Assembly (NCBI GenBank): GCA_937926175.1
Contig: CALANV010000010.1
Span: 62,001-126,000, forward strand
Source: an uncultured Rhodospirillales bacterium
GTDB taxonomy: Bacteria > Pseudomonadota > Alphaproteobacteria > CACIAM-22H2
Direction of reading: 5' to 3'
DNA: 64,000 nucleotides
Position numbers and translations under genes: made by a program. Shown here piece by piece: positions 54,126 through 63,283 of the stretch. The notes under the pieces are model-generated. The model did not search any database and was not told where the DNA came from. It saw only the letters and a program-made list of their open reading frames with translations. How positions within the stretch are numbered: the stretch's first letter is position 1; each line of letters opens with the position of its first letter.

Positions 54126-56303
54126 TCAGTACTTGAAGGTCGTGGTCAGCAGCAGGGTGCGCCCGGGTGCGACCAGGCCGTGCTGGCCGTTATGGGTCGA
54201 GTCATAGATCGTCTCGTCTGTGAGATTCAGGAGATTAAGCTGAAGCCTGACGTTTTCGGTGAGCTGATAGCTCGCCATCGCGTCGAACCGCCAGTAGCTC
54301 GGCAGCTTGCGCGTGTTCGTGTTGTTTGCGTAGCGCCGATCGGCATAGAGGGCGCCGAACCCAACCTCGATATCGTCGGTGACGTCATACGTCGTCCAGA
54401 GGCTGAAGTTATGCGGCGCGATGTTCGCGAACTCCTTTCCCACTTCGTCGGTGTTGTTCGATTTCACGATCTCGCTGTCGAGATAGGTATAGCCGCCGAA
54501 CACCTGCCACCGGTCGGTGATGCTGCCGGCGATCCCGATCTCGAAGCCGTCGACGCGGTTCTTTCCGGTCAGAACCTGATCCGGGCCGAACGGGTCGTTC
54601 TGGCGCGCGTTTTTCTTTTCGGTCCGGAAGATGGCCGCGGTCACCGACAGCCGTTCGTCGAACAGGTCCCACTTGGTGCCGAGTTCATACGCAACGTTCT
54701 CCTCCGGTGCGGTGTTCACCGTCGCGTCCTGCGTGGACGATCCGGCCGACAGGCTCATGTACTCGGCGGACGGATTGGACGACGTGCCGTACGAAACGTA
54801 GATGCTGCCGTTGGGCAGCGGCTTGTAGACGATGGAGCCCTGCCAGTTCCAGAACTTGTCGACACGGCTGAGATTGGTCGCCGTGCCGTCGGCTGCGGTC
54901 GAGGTGTAGTCTGTGTCGTAGTGGTCCCAGCGCACGCCGCCGACCAGCTCCCACTGCTCGCTCAGCTTCACGGTGTCGAAGGCATAGAGTGCCAGCGTAT
55001 CGACTGTCGCCTCGGTCCGGGCACCCGTGTGGGTCGGATAGACGCTGAACGGATCGGCCGGATTGGGGTTGAACAGGTCGGCTGGCGGGTTGCTGGTGCT
55101 GTTGGGGCCCCGGGCGCGGTTCTCCGATTCTTCCCGGCTCAACTCGATGCCGGTGACAAGGGTATGCTCGATTCCGGCCGTTTCGAACCGCGACACGAGA
55201 TCGGTTTGGTTCGCCAGGATCGTGTCCTCGCTGTCGCGCGTCCTGACGTTGCGTTGGACGACGGAGGCGCCGGCGGTGTACTCCGGCTTGGTCACGATGA
55301 AGTCGCGCAGTGTCCGCCCGTAGCGCAGCTGACTTCGCAGGCTGAGCTGCTCGTTGAATTCGTGATCGAGCCTGATCGTGCCGATGTCTGCCTGCGCGTC
55401 GTCGTAATCGCGATTGACGAGGCCGTAGAAGTTGTCCCGATCGACGTCGACCGGCTTTCCGGTGGCGGGGTCGAACGGATGGCCGTAATCGGGGATGTTG
55501 TTCTGGGTGAGGTGGTAGTAGCTGAACGTGAGTTGGGTCGGCGTGCCGAGCCCGATCGTCAGCGAGGGGGCCACACCCCAGCGTTGCTGCTCGACCTCGT
55601 CGCGGCCGGCCACTTCCGCGTCGTGGCCCATGGCGTTGAGGCGGACGGCGACTCCGTCGGCGGCCACCTGGTTGATGTCCACGGTGGCGCGCTTGGTCAT
55701 GTCGGTGCCGAGCGTCAGGGTGCCGTCGACGAAGTTTTCGGCGCGCGGGGTCTTGCTCACCTGATTCAGCGACCCGCCGGTCGAGCCGCGGCCGGTATAG
55801 GCGGAACCCGGTCCCTTGACGATCTCAACCTGCTCGAGATTGAACGGATCGCGGAAATAGGCCCCAAAATCGCGCATGCCGTCGATGAAGGTATCGCCGC
55901 GCGCGTCGTAGCCGCGAATGAAGGCGCGGTCGCCGGCCGCGATACCACCTTCACCGGCCCCGAGGCTGATGCCCGGTACGGTACGCAGGACCTCCGTCAG
56001 CGACGTTGCGCCGCGCTCCTCGATTACCTCGCGCGGAATGACGGTGATCGTCTTCGGCGTGTCGACGAGGGGTTCCGTGAACTTGGGGGAGGAGGCGCGT
56101 TCCGGTTTGTAGCCCTGTGACAGGGGCACTGCCTGGCCTTCGACGGAGATGGCCGGAAGTTGCATCGGCTGTTGCGATGCGTCCGTCTGCGCCGCGGCGG
56201 GCAGCGCGGCGGCGCAGGCAAGGACGAGGCCGAGAGCGGTGCAGGTGCGCAGCTGGTCCGACAGCGCCTCCTTTTGGTCGGCGCCGATTTCGATGGATTC
56301 CAT
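54126..56303 (-). CDS. TonB-dependent siderophore receptor (Fiu-like)
   Basis: A 725-residue outer-membrane receptor. Signal-like stretch LGLVLACAAALPAAAQ, TonB box region near ISVEGQAV, plug domain (TITVIPREVIEERGATSL, DRAFIRGYDARGDTFIDGMR, VEIVKGPGSAYTGRGSTGGS), then a 22-strand-type barrel ending in an aromatic-terminal strand (TLLLTTTFKY). The plug resembles catecholate receptors such as Fiu/PiuA. An 18-nt motif 79 bases upstream is shared with the next gene's promoter. PiuC- and PepSY-type genes follow, supporting iron uptake. Confidence 0.93.
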   Translation of the reverse strand: MESIEIGADQKEALSDQLRTCTALGLVLACAAALPAAAQTDASQQPMQLPAISVEGQAVPLSQGYKPERASSPKFTEPLVDTPKTITVIPREVIEERGATSLTEVLRTVPGISLGAGEGGIAAGDRAFIRGYDARGDTFIDGMRDFGAYFRDPFNLEQVEIVKGPGSAYTGRGSTGGSLNQVSKTPRAENFVDGTLTLGTDMTKRATVDINQVAADGVAVRLNAMGHDAEVAGRDEVEQQRWGVAPSLTIGLGTPTQLTFSYYHLTQNNIPDYGHPFDPATGKPVDVDRDNFYGLVNRDYDDAQADIGTIRLDHEFNEQLSLRSQLRYGRTLRDFIVTKPEYTAGASVVQRNVRTRDSEDTILANQTDLVSRFETAGIEHTLVTGIELSREESENRARGPNSTSNPPADLFNPNPADPFSVYPTHTGARTEATVDTLALYAFDTVKLSEQWELVGGVRWDHYDTDYTSTAADGTATNLSRVDKFWNWQGSIVYKPLPNGSIYVSYGTSSNPSAEYMSLSAGSSTQDATVNTAPEENVAYELGTKWDLFDERLSVTAAIFRTEKKNARQNDPFGPDQVLTGKNRVDGFEIGIAGSITDRWQVFGGYTYLDSEIVKSNNTDEVGKEFANIAPHNFSLWTTYDVTDDIEVGFGALYADRRYANNTNTRKLPSYWRFDAMASYQLTENVRLQLNLLNLTDETIYDSTHNGQHGLVAPGRTLLLTTTFKY

Positions 56304-56381
56304 TCGTCGACTTCCCCCTTCTCGACAGGCTTGTTGTGAGAATGCGTCTTAGAATTAGTTTCAGTTAAACGCAAGTGATGT

Positions 56382-56399
56382 TGCAACTCATTCGCATTT
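56382..56399 (-). promoter_or_regulatory. candidate iron-regulator site before the TonB receptor
   Basis: On the plus strand it reads TGCAACTCATTCGCATTT and matches TGCAAATCGTTCTCAAAT (57135-57152) in 13 of 18 positions, same orientation relative to the genes. It lies in an AT-rich stretch 79 bases from the start and resembles alphaproteobacterial Fur-type boxes (TGCGAATGAGTTGCA on the minus strand). Confidence 0.5.
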
Positions 56400-56563
56400 A
56401 GAGATGACGGCACGCCGGTGGTCCGTTCCGGGTTTTGGCAGCGTGAAATCCCGATGGGTTGCGCGCCGTAGTGATCGTGGTGCACGTGCGGCCTCTGATC
56501 GTGAGCTTGCCAGGTCCGCCGCCGGTTCGAGAGTCGTGTTCCGTCATTTTCCGGCCTGGGCGG

Positions 56564-57082
56564 TCAATGAACCAGGTAGAGCCCTCGATCGACATGGCCG
56601 TGCGTGCTGACGGCGCGCATCATGGCGACTTTCGCATGGCGGGCTGGTATCTTGAGCCCGGCATTCGCCAGCGCCGTCGCAACCGTCATCGCCGGCGGGA
56701 GCGTAATGCGCAGCGCGGTCGGCGGTAGCCGGAAGTTCAGCATCTGTTCGGCATCATCGATCCGGTCGTGCTGCAGCAGGCCGATGCACTGGAGCAGCAT
56801 GCCTTCGTCCATGCCGAGATGTGGGCAGTGGGGCGGGCGTACATCCGGTCGTCGCAGATGGGCTGCCGTGATCATGGCGAGATGTGCGTCGAACGCGCGA
56901 ATCTGATCGCCCTCGAGCCCGGCCGCGACGAGTCCGCCGCGCCAGTCGGGATAGCAGCCGTCGTACGTCGACCGCATCGCGGCCCAGAGCTGAAGCGACG
57001 CGACGATCAGCAGTTCGGCTGTCTGCAGTTCGGAGATCGGGGCATTCACGGCGTAGGCGGGCGGCGGATGCAACGTGGACAT
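56564..57082 (-). CDS. hypothetical protein next to the iron uptake genes
   Basis: A 172-residue soluble protein not recognised by family. It contains ELQTAELLIVASLQLWAAMR, several helices, a HCPHLGMDEGMLLQCIGLL stretch with His and Cys that could bind metal, and ends DRGLYLVH. GGAG lies 7 bases before the ATG at 57082. Its promoter holds a 9-2-9 palindrome and a motif shared with the TonB receptor, so it is probably iron-controlled. Confidence 0.7.
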   Translation of the reverse strand: MSTLHPPPAYAVNAPISELQTAELLIVASLQLWAAMRSTYDGCYPDWRGGLVAAGLEGDQIRAFDAHLAMITAAHLRRPDVRPPHCPHLGMDEGMLLQCIGLLQHDRIDDAEQMLNFRLPPTALRITLPPAMTVATALANAGLKIPARHAKVAMMRAVSTHGHVDRGLYLVH

Positions 57083-57123
57083 GTCGGTTCTCCGGTCGAC
57101 AACGGCGCCGATCGTAGATCATT

Positions 57124-57152
57124 CGATTTGCAAATGCAAATCGTTCTCAAAT
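57124..57152 (-). promoter_or_regulatory. Fur-like box upstream of the 172-residue protein
   Basis: CGATTTGCA and TGCAAATCG (9 nt each, perfect inverted arms, AA between) at 57124-57143, overlapping the 18-nt motif 57135-57152 shared with the TonB receptor promoter. It lies 42 bases before the start codon. The AT-rich dyad resembles Fur sites. Confidence 0.55.
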
Positions 57153-57217
57153 AGGCGTCTGCCAACCCGGTCACATCTTCGATGAACCTGTGGGGACACG
57201 CCGGCGGCGAGACCGGA

Positions 57218-57231
57218 TTCGTCCGGACGAA
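57218..57231. repeat. TTCGTCCGGACGAA palindrome
   Basis: A perfect 14-nt palindrome in the gap between the VOC gene's 3' end and the iron-linked gene. A TCCCCG-TTT-CGGGGA hairpin follows at 57269-57283. Either could end VOC transcription, but neither has a T-run. Confidence 0.5.
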
Positions 57232-57341
57232 CCCGCGGAGTCGACGGACAGTGCGTAATCCGGAGAAGTCCCCGTTTCGGGGATACCGCGGCGGCGACCA
57301 CGCCCGACCTTGCACGGCTGCGCTTCTACGAATTGACGACT

Positions 57342-57815
57342 TCACCCCCTGGCGGCGCGTTCCAACCCGGCGATGTCGAGCTTGACCATCTTGAGCATGG
57401 CTTCGGTCACGCGCTTGGCCTTGTCACGATCCGGGTCGCGTATCAGTTCATTCAACCGCTTGGGGACGATTTGCCAACACAGGCCCCAGCGGTCCCGGAG
57501 CCAGCCGCATTGCTCGACCGAACCGCCTTCCTTCAGCGCGTTCCAAAGGCGATCGATCTCGTCCTGGTCGTCGCATTCGACGATGATCGAGAAGCTGTGG
57601 TTGAACGGATCGAGCGGGCCTGCTTCGATGGCCATGTAGCGTTGGTCGCCGAGTGTGAAGGCCGCCACCTTGACGCTGCCCGCCGGGACGCTGGGCGTGT
57701 CGGCGGGAATAGTCGAGGTCCAACTGATCGACGAGCCGGAGATCAGGGACGTATAGAAATGCAGCGCGGCTTCCATGTCCTTCTCGAACCAGAGGTGTTG
57801 CGTAACCTTCATCAT
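57342..57815 (-). CDS. VOC family protein (PhnB-like)
   Basis: A 157-residue vicinal-oxygen-chelate fold protein of the PhnB / 3-demethylubiquinone methyltransferase-like group (PF06983). Typical pieces: TQHLWFEKDMEAALHFYTSL, FTLGDQRYMAIEAG, NHSFSIIVECDDQDEIDRLW and the family motif DRWGLCWQIVPKRL. Enzymatic role unknown. AAGGA lies 9 bases upstream of the first of two adjacent ATGs. Confidence 0.9.
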   Translation of the reverse strand: MMKVTQHLWFEKDMEAALHFYTSLISGSSISWTSTIPADTPSVPAGSVKVAAFTLGDQRYMAIEAGPLDPFNHSFSIIVECDDQDEIDRLWNALKEGGSVEQCGWLRDRWGLCWQIVPKRLNELIRDPDRDKAKRVTEAMLKMVKLDIAGLERAARG

Positions 57816-58176
57816 GGTGATCGTTCCTTGTCATTTGGATGGATGGGCCGAGGCGGTCTCATGTTGTTTGCGTGCGTTGCGCAGGTTCTGCCTCGGGGCC
57901 GCAGGGCACACAATCCAAGGACGAAGGACGAGCCCGGCTTCCAACAAGACCGTCGAGCCTTTTTTCGAGGAGGTGACTGTCGCCCGCTCGCTCGATCGAT
58001 TGCTCCTACGCCTCTCGACTCATCCGATGGTGACGGACATCGCAACGGATCGGACCTCGATCGTCATGATGAGATCCGCGACATGGCGGCTCTTCGACTG
58101 CCTTCGAAAAGGTCGGTAAGACAGGAATGAAGGGACGATCACCGCAGCGATCATCGTCTCGGCCCGCGGCTATCCG
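57816..58176. other. divergent promoter region VOC / MFS exporter
   Basis: A 361-base gap that must hold both promoters. No gene, and no clear hairpin or repeat was recognised. Confidence 0.45.
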
Positions 58177-59835
58177 ATGATCGGCCTGGGCCGAGCGCCG
58201 TGCGACGAGGGCGTCATCCGCGCCGCGGTAGCGGACGCGCCCGGCTGCGCCGAACGTGTCAAGCCATGGGTGCTGGCGGCCACCATCCTTGGCTCCAGCA
58301 TGGCATTCATCGATGGCTCCGTCGTCAACGTCGCGCTTCCGGCCATCCAGAGCGAGCTGGCTATGTCCCTCCGCGGCGCGCAGTGGGTCGTCAACGGCTA
58401 CATGCTCATGCTGAGTGCGCTGATCCTGGTCGGCGGTGCGGCTGGCGACCGCTTCGGCCGACGGCGCGTGTTCGCGTTGGGCATCGTGGTCTTCGCAGTC
58501 GCCTCCATTGCCTGCGGGCTGGCGCCGGCGCCGGGTGCCACCGCCCTGATTGCTGCACGGGCCGTGCAAGGCATCGGCGGCGCGCTGCTGGTTCCGAACA
58601 GCCTTGCCATCATCAGCGCGGTTTTCCCGAAGAAGGAGCGCGGCCGGGCCATCGGCACCTGGGCCGGGTTTTCGGCCCTCACGACGGCCTTGGGTCCCGT
58701 ACTCGGTGGCTGGCTGGTTGACGTCTGGTCGTGGCGGGCGATTTTCTTCGTCAACGTGCCCGTCGCCTTCGCCACGCTTGCCGTCACGTTCTGGCACGTG
58801 CCGGAGGACCGCAACGACGGGAACGATGCGGTGGTGGATTGGCGAGGCGGACTTCTAGTCATGGCCGGATTCGGGGCCATCGTCTACGGCCTGACCGCTG
58901 CATCCGATCTCGGCTGGGCGCACCAGGTAGTGATCGGATCGCTGCTTGCCGGCGCTCTGGTCCTGGCCGTGTTCCTTTGGTCCGAGGCACGCGCGCCGGC
59001 GCCCATGATGCCGCTCGGCCTGTTCCGGTCACCGGCGTTCGCCGGTGCCAACGCGATGACGCTGCTGCTCTATTTCGCGCTGGGCGGTGCGCTGTTCTTC
59101 CTGCCGTTCAACCTGATCCGGATCCAGGGTTATTCCGCCACGCTCGCCGGCGCCGCCTTCCTTCCGTTCACCCTGATCATGGGCGGGCTGTCGCGCTGGG
59201 CCGGCGGGCTCGTCGACCGTTATGGCGCGCGGACGCCATTGACCGTTGGCCCGGTCGTCACCGCGGCCGGTCTTGCGCTGCTCGCCGTCCCGGGCATCGG
59301 CGGATCCTACTGGACGACGTTCTTCCCCGCGATGGCGGTGCTCGGGCTGGGCATGGCCGTAAGCGTGGCGCCGCTCACCACGACCGTCATGGGTGCGGTC
59401 GATGAACGCCACGCCGGCGTCGCGTCGGGAATCAACAATGCCACCGCGCGGGTCGCAGGCATGCTGGCGGTCGCAGTGCTGGGTGCGGTCGCCGTCGGCG
59501 TGTTCGGCGCGGCACTCGATGAGCGCCTGGCCGAATTGCAGGTTCCGCCCGAATTCCAGCGCATCTTGCAGGAAGAAGTGCCGAAGCTCGCCGAGGCGCA
59601 GGTACCGCCACAGATCATCGGCGCTGATCGCCAAACGTTGGTGCGGGTCTTGGACGAATCCTTCATGCGGAGCTTTCGGGTCACGATGTTGGTCGCGGCC
59701 GGTCTGGCACTTCTGAGCGCGTTGTGCGCCTGGCTGACAGTCGGTCCGGCACACCACCGGAATGGCGCGGGGCCGTCCGCCCGTATATCGCGCGATCGTA
59801 ACGTGTCGCTTCTCAACCCCAAGGCGTCACGTTAG
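58177..59835 (+). CDS. DHA2-family MFS transporter (EmrB/QacA type)
   Basis: A 552-residue drug or metabolite exporter with about fourteen transmembrane helices. Motifs: GSSMAFIDGSVVNVALPAIQ (DHA2 helix 1), GDRFGRRRVFALGIV (motif A), and RAVQGIGGALLVPNSLAIIS (motif B/C area). A long loop of about 50 residues rich in charged residues lies before the last helix (EFQRILQEEVPKLAEAQVPP). Substrate unknown. The first 25 residues are not conserved-looking, so the true start may be later. Confidence 0.92.
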   Translation: MIGLGRAPCDEGVIRAAVADAPGCAERVKPWVLAATILGSSMAFIDGSVVNVALPAIQSELAMSLRGAQWVVNGYMLMLSALILVGGAAGDRFGRRRVFALGIVVFAVASIACGLAPAPGATALIAARAVQGIGGALLVPNSLAIISAVFPKKERGRAIGTWAGFSALTTALGPVLGGWLVDVWSWRAIFFVNVPVAFATLAVTFWHVPEDRNDGNDAVVDWRGGLLVMAGFGAIVYGLTAASDLGWAHQVVIGSLLAGALVLAVFLWSEARAPAPMMPLGLFRSPAFAGANAMTLLLYFALGGALFFLPFNLIRIQGYSATLAGAAFLPFTLIMGGLSRWAGGLVDRYGARTPLTVGPVVTAAGLALLAVPGIGGSYWTTFFPAMAVLGLGMAVSVAPLTTTVMGAVDERHAGVASGINNATARVAGMLAVAVLGAVAVGVFGAALDERLAELQVPPEFQRILQEEVPKLAEAQVPPQIIGADRQTLVRVLDESFMRSFRVTMLVAAGLALLSALCAWLTVGPAHHRNGAGPSARISRDRNVSLLNPKASR

Positions 59836-59937
59836 TATAGACGCGCGGCGTTGACGCTCGACGTCTAGGTGGACGCACCAATCAGGGAATCGACCGGTGC
59901 ACGCGTTCTGGCGGATCTGCCGCAAGCGGGGGGATCT

Positions 59938-60567
59938 ATGCGTATCAGACTATGGTTGCTTGCGGCCGCCGCGACGGTTGCGGCGTGTCAGACGACGTCT
60001 CCAACACTGAACACGGCAGGTTCACCGACGGTTGAACTCGATCCGGGAACGCGCGGACCGGTTGCAGGCGTCGGTATCGAGGGACATGACATCATCAGCA
60101 TGACCGACCGGATGATCCGGGACATGCTGACCGAACCGCGACTGGCGGCGGCTGAAAGGCCCCCTCAGGTCATCATCGACAGCGCGTATTTCGAGAACGA
60201 GAGCTCGCAACGCCTGAACAAGAACGCGATCACGGACCGCCTGCGGGTCGGTCTCAATCGCGCCGCCAAGGGCAGAATGGTCTTCGTCGCGCGTCACCAG
60301 GCGGCCATGGTCGCGCAGGAGCGCGAGCTGAAGCGCGAAGGCGTGGTCGATCGCGGCACGACCGGATTGACGCGTGCGCAGGCAGGCGCCGATTACCGCC
60401 TTGGCGGCCGCATTGTTTCGATCGACAGCCGCGATACGCGGACCGGCATGATACAGCGCTACAACCAGATCACGTTCGAGATGATCGATCTGGAGCGCGG
60501 CGAGATCGTCTGGAGCGGGATCTACGAGTTCTCGCGCGCGGCCGCCGACGACATCGTCTATCGCTGA
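59938..60567 (+). CDS. LpoB-like penicillin-binding protein activator lipoprotein
   Basis: A 209-residue outer-membrane-type lipoprotein. The signal peptide has AAAATVAAC as lipobox, and the body resembles LpoB (COG3417): PQVIIDSAYFENESSQRLNK, RMVFVARHQAAMVAQERELK, GADYRLGGRIVSIDSRDTR and QITFEMIDLERGEIVWSGIYEF. LpoB stimulates peptidoglycan synthase PBP1B in enterobacteria; the same role here is inferred. AGCGGGGGGA precedes the ATG at 59938. Three envelope genes follow on the same strand. Confidence 0.85.
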   Translation: MRIRLWLLAAAATVAACQTTSPTLNTAGSPTVELDPGTRGPVAGVGIEGHDIISMTDRMIRDMLTEPRLAAAERPPQVIIDSAYFENESSQRLNKNAITDRLRVGLNRAAKGRMVFVARHQAAMVAQERELKREGVVDRGTTGLTRAQAGADYRLGGRIVSIDSRDTRTGMIQRYNQITFEMIDLERGEIVWSGIYEFSRAAADDIVYR

Positions 60568-60613
60568 ACGGAATTCAGCCCGAACGGGTCAATCTCATTC
60601 GCATCGGGGGATC

Positions 60614-61873
60614 ATGAAGCTGCATCGGTGGCTGCTGGGCGCATCTGCGCTTGCGCTCTGCGCCTGTTCGACCATTCAGAGCCACGAGACCGTCGTGGAC
60701 GTGAAGCCGGAGGTCATGAGCGCGTATCTGAGCGACAAGCCGGCGGCGCTGCACCCGTATTACGAGCGGGTTCTTCTCGAGGGTGGCCGTAATGTGGTCC
60801 TGAACCATATGCGTTCCGGCCTCGCCGCTTACGAGATCGGCGCGTTCCAAACCGCCGCCGAGTCGTTCGACGAAGCCCTGCTTCGGATCGAGACGATATA
60901 CGCGGACAACGAGAAGGCGGCAGCCGCGCGAAGCCTCTGGGTCAAGGAGAACATCAAGGACTTCAAGGGCGAACCTTATGAGCGCGTAATGGCCTACTAT
61001 TATCGCGGGCTTCTGTACCTGCGCGAAGGCGATTACGAGAACGCCCGCGCAAGCTTCAAGGGCGGTATGCTCCAGGATACCTGGGCCGAGGAGGAAGAGT
61101 ATCAGGCGGATTTCGCGCTGATGGCTTTCCTCGAGGGGTGGTCGTCACGCTGCCTGGGCAAAGAGAGCGCGGCGCAGGAAAGCTTCGATGAGGCAAAGCG
61201 GCATCGTGCCACCTTCAATTCGCCGCCGAAGGATCATAACGCCCTTCTGATCGCCGAGATCGGCACGAGCCCGGTCAAGGTCGCCAGAGGCGATTTCAAC
61301 GAGCGGCTCGAATACGAGCGCGGTCAGAACTTCAGCGAGAGCAGCGCCACGTTTAAGATCACGAGCAAAGGGAAGACACAGACGATCGACGCCCAGCTGC
61401 TCGAAGATCTGTACTGGCAAGCCACGACGCGCGGCGGTCGACAGATTCAGGCGATCCTTGACGGGAAAGCCCAATTCAAGGAGACGACGGATACGGCCGG
61501 CGAGGTGGCGATGGCGGCCGGGACAAGCCTGGTGACGACCGGCGCCTACGGCTACAACGACGACGTCGCGATGGCAGGTGCGGCAATGATGTTCGTCGGC
61601 CTGATCGCGAAAGGAATCGCGGCGGCAACTCGTCCCGAAGCGGACATCCGCTACTGGGACAACCTTCCCGATACCGTGCATGTCGCGACGATGAAGGCGC
61701 CCACTGCGCCTTACAGCGTCAACGTCCAGTTCAAGAATGGGGACGGCAGCAATGCCGGCCCCGAGCGTAAGGTCGAGGTGGCGCAGGCCGGCGCCTGCTC
61801 GATCGGCTGGACAAGGTCTCACGCCGCGACGTCGATCGACGTCTCGGCCCCTGGCGCGGTGGCCCAGCGATGA
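60614..61873 (+). CDS. COG3014-like TPR lipoprotein
   Basis: A 419-residue lipoprotein (lipobox LALCAC, Cys about 18). TPR-like helices occur in the first half (RSGLAAYEIGAFQTAAESFD, YRGLLYLREGDYENARASF), followed by a Gly/Ala stretch (MAGAAMMFVGLIAKGIAAAT) and a C-terminal beta part. The plan fits COG3014 proteins, which lie near lpoB in many proteobacteria. Function unknown; probable scaffold in the periplasm. It overlaps the next gene by 4 bases. Confidence 0.8.
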   Translation: MKLHRWLLGASALALCACSTIQSHETVVDVKPEVMSAYLSDKPAALHPYYERVLLEGGRNVVLNHMRSGLAAYEIGAFQTAAESFDEALLRIETIYADNEKAAAARSLWVKENIKDFKGEPYERVMAYYYRGLLYLREGDYENARASFKGGMLQDTWAEEEEYQADFALMAFLEGWSSRCLGKESAAQESFDEAKRHRATFNSPPKDHNALLIAEIGTSPVKVARGDFNERLEYERGQNFSESSATFKITSKGKTQTIDAQLLEDLYWQATTRGGRQIQAILDGKAQFKETTDTAGEVAMAAGTSLVTTGAYGYNDDVAMAGAAMMFVGLIAKGIAAATRPEADIRYWDNLPDTVHVATMKAPTAPYSVNVQFKNGDGSNAGPERKVEVAQAGACSIGWTRSHAATSIDVSAPGAVAQR

Positions 61874-62343
61874 GGCGCGTCATCCGGTTCGCGGCTCTCG
61901 TCGCAGGCGTGTGCCTGCTCGGGGCCTGTACGGCGCCCGTGCCGCCGACGGTTCAGTGCGATTTCACGCCGCAGCTCGGTGCGATTCCGCCGCTTGGTCC
62001 CGCACTCGCCGAACCGACCGGCGGCATGCGGCCGGTTCCGCTGAATTCGGTCAGCATGACCGACCCCGCCATCACCAACAAGGTCATGGTTCAATCGGTC
62101 CATGCGAGTCGCACGGCGGCGGGAACGGTCGAGATCGCCGCGCGCGTCGTCAACTGCACGGATTTCCCGTTGCAGGTCGAAGGGCGTACGCATTTTCTCG
62201 ACAAGGCACAGATGCCGGTCGAGCCGGTTACGGCGTGGCAGCGCGTGCATCTGCCGGCACGAGCCTTTGGGGTGTACCGGGAAACGTCGACGGACGTGAC
62301 GAGGGTCGACAGCTATCTCATCGAGATGCGCGAAGGCCGCTGA
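61870..62343 (+). CDS. YcfL-like (DUF1425) lipoprotein
   Basis: A 157-residue lipoprotein with lipobox LLGAC. The C-terminal half (VVNCTDFPLQVEGRTHFLDK) resembles the immunoglobulin-like YcfL fold that pairs with LpoB in other genomes. Two Cys in the mature part (C-D-F-T-P and VNCTDF) may form a disulfide. Assignment rests on the neighbourhood and pattern. Confidence 0.7.
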   Translation: MRRVIRFAALVAGVCLLGACTAPVPPTVQCDFTPQLGAIPPLGPALAEPTGGMRPVPLNSVSMTDPAITNKVMVQSVHASRTAAGTVEIAARVVNCTDFPLQVEGRTHFLDKAQMPVEPVTAWQRVHLPARAFGVYRETSTDVTRVDSYLIEMREGR

Positions 62344-62397
62344 CGCGCCATCCCGACGGAGCACGTCGCCCCTGCCGAGAATGTGAGAGAGGCGTTT

Positions 62398-63276
62398 ATG
62401 CAAAATGTCCTACTTCGGTTTGCTCCGGCTGCGGCGCTGCTGCTGGCGCTGACGTCACCGGCGCTCGCGACCGATGCCCCGGTCTATCGGTCGGGGGTTC
62501 CCGACGTCCTCGAACCTGAAAGCACCGTATCCCGAAACGATGATGCGGTACTTGATCAGTTCCGGCGTCTATATGCCGCACGCAAGGCGCCGCGTATCGT
62601 CGTGTTCTGGAACCGCGAGTTCTCCGATCGCGCGTCGGATTATCGTGCTGTCCGGCGCATCACGGAGCGCGAGAAAGTGAACATCGCCGGAAACGTCACG
62701 AGGCCGGCCGAGAAGACGGTTTGGCCCACGGGCCCGGTGACCTACGACGATTTCCAGATCTCGGCATCTCGGACGCGGGACAGGACGATCAGCGAGAACA
62801 TCTCGGACGGCTACGACGATCAACGACTCGGCTTGCTGGAAAGCGAGGACTGGTCTGCGGAAGCGGCGTTCACCAGCCTGTTCATCGAGGCGGGCGGAAA
62901 CCTGATCGATCGTGCCGTCGCGATGCGAACGACCGCGGCGCGCGCCAGGGAAGAAGGCGCCGAGCACCTGGATCAGCAGCAAGTCGAGACATCGGCGCTT
63001 CTCGGTAAAGCCGATCTACTGATGGAGGTCCTGCAGACACCCGACAGTGACGGGCCCATCGGCTTTCGTTTCCGTGTCAGCGTAAAGGACGTCCGGACCG
63101 GGCGCATGCTCGCGAACATCACGACCGTCGGACGTCCCGCGGGCGCGGCGGAGACGGAGTGGCGGGCTACCCGTGACGGGTTCGTGAAGGTCGCACGCAG
63201 CTATATGGCGGGCTCCGTCGGCCGTCAGGTCGGCCTTGAAACGATGCGTGCACTCGTCGCCGTCTGGGGATCCTGA
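62398..63276 (+). CDS. exported protein of the LpoB cluster, unknown
   Basis: A 292-residue protein with a signal peptide (APAAALLLALTSPALA) and a body that looks like the CsgG/TolB-N type: APRIVVFWNREFSDR, FTSLFIEAGGNLIDRAVAM, and the C-terminal strand pair GFRFRVSVKDVRTGRMLANI. It would fit as the fourth partner of the LpoB/COG3014/YcfL set. Not recognised as a named family. Confidence 0.65.
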   Translation: MQNVLLRFAPAAALLLALTSPALATDAPVYRSGVPDVLEPESTVSRNDDAVLDQFRRLYAARKAPRIVVFWNREFSDRASDYRAVRRITEREKVNIAGNVTRPAEKTVWPTGPVTYDDFQISASRTRDRTISENISDGYDDQRLGLLESEDWSAEAAFTSLFIEAGGNLIDRAVAMRTTAARAREEGAEHLDQQQVETSALLGKADLLMEVLQTPDSDGPIGFRFRVSVKDVRTGRMLANITTVGRPAGAAETEWRATRDGFVKVARSYMAGSVGRQVGLETMRALVAVWGS

Positions 63277-63283
63277 ATCGCCG

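Noticed and set aside
54180..56120. A 646-codon plus-strand open frame opposite the TonB receptor
   Set aside because: The minus strand encodes a complete receptor with plug and barrel; the plus-strand frame has no signal or domain.
57269..57283. TCCCCG-TTT-CGGGGA hairpin as a terminator of the VOC gene
   Set aside because: A short stem without a T-run on the relevant strand; mentioned only as a possibility beside the nearby palindrome.
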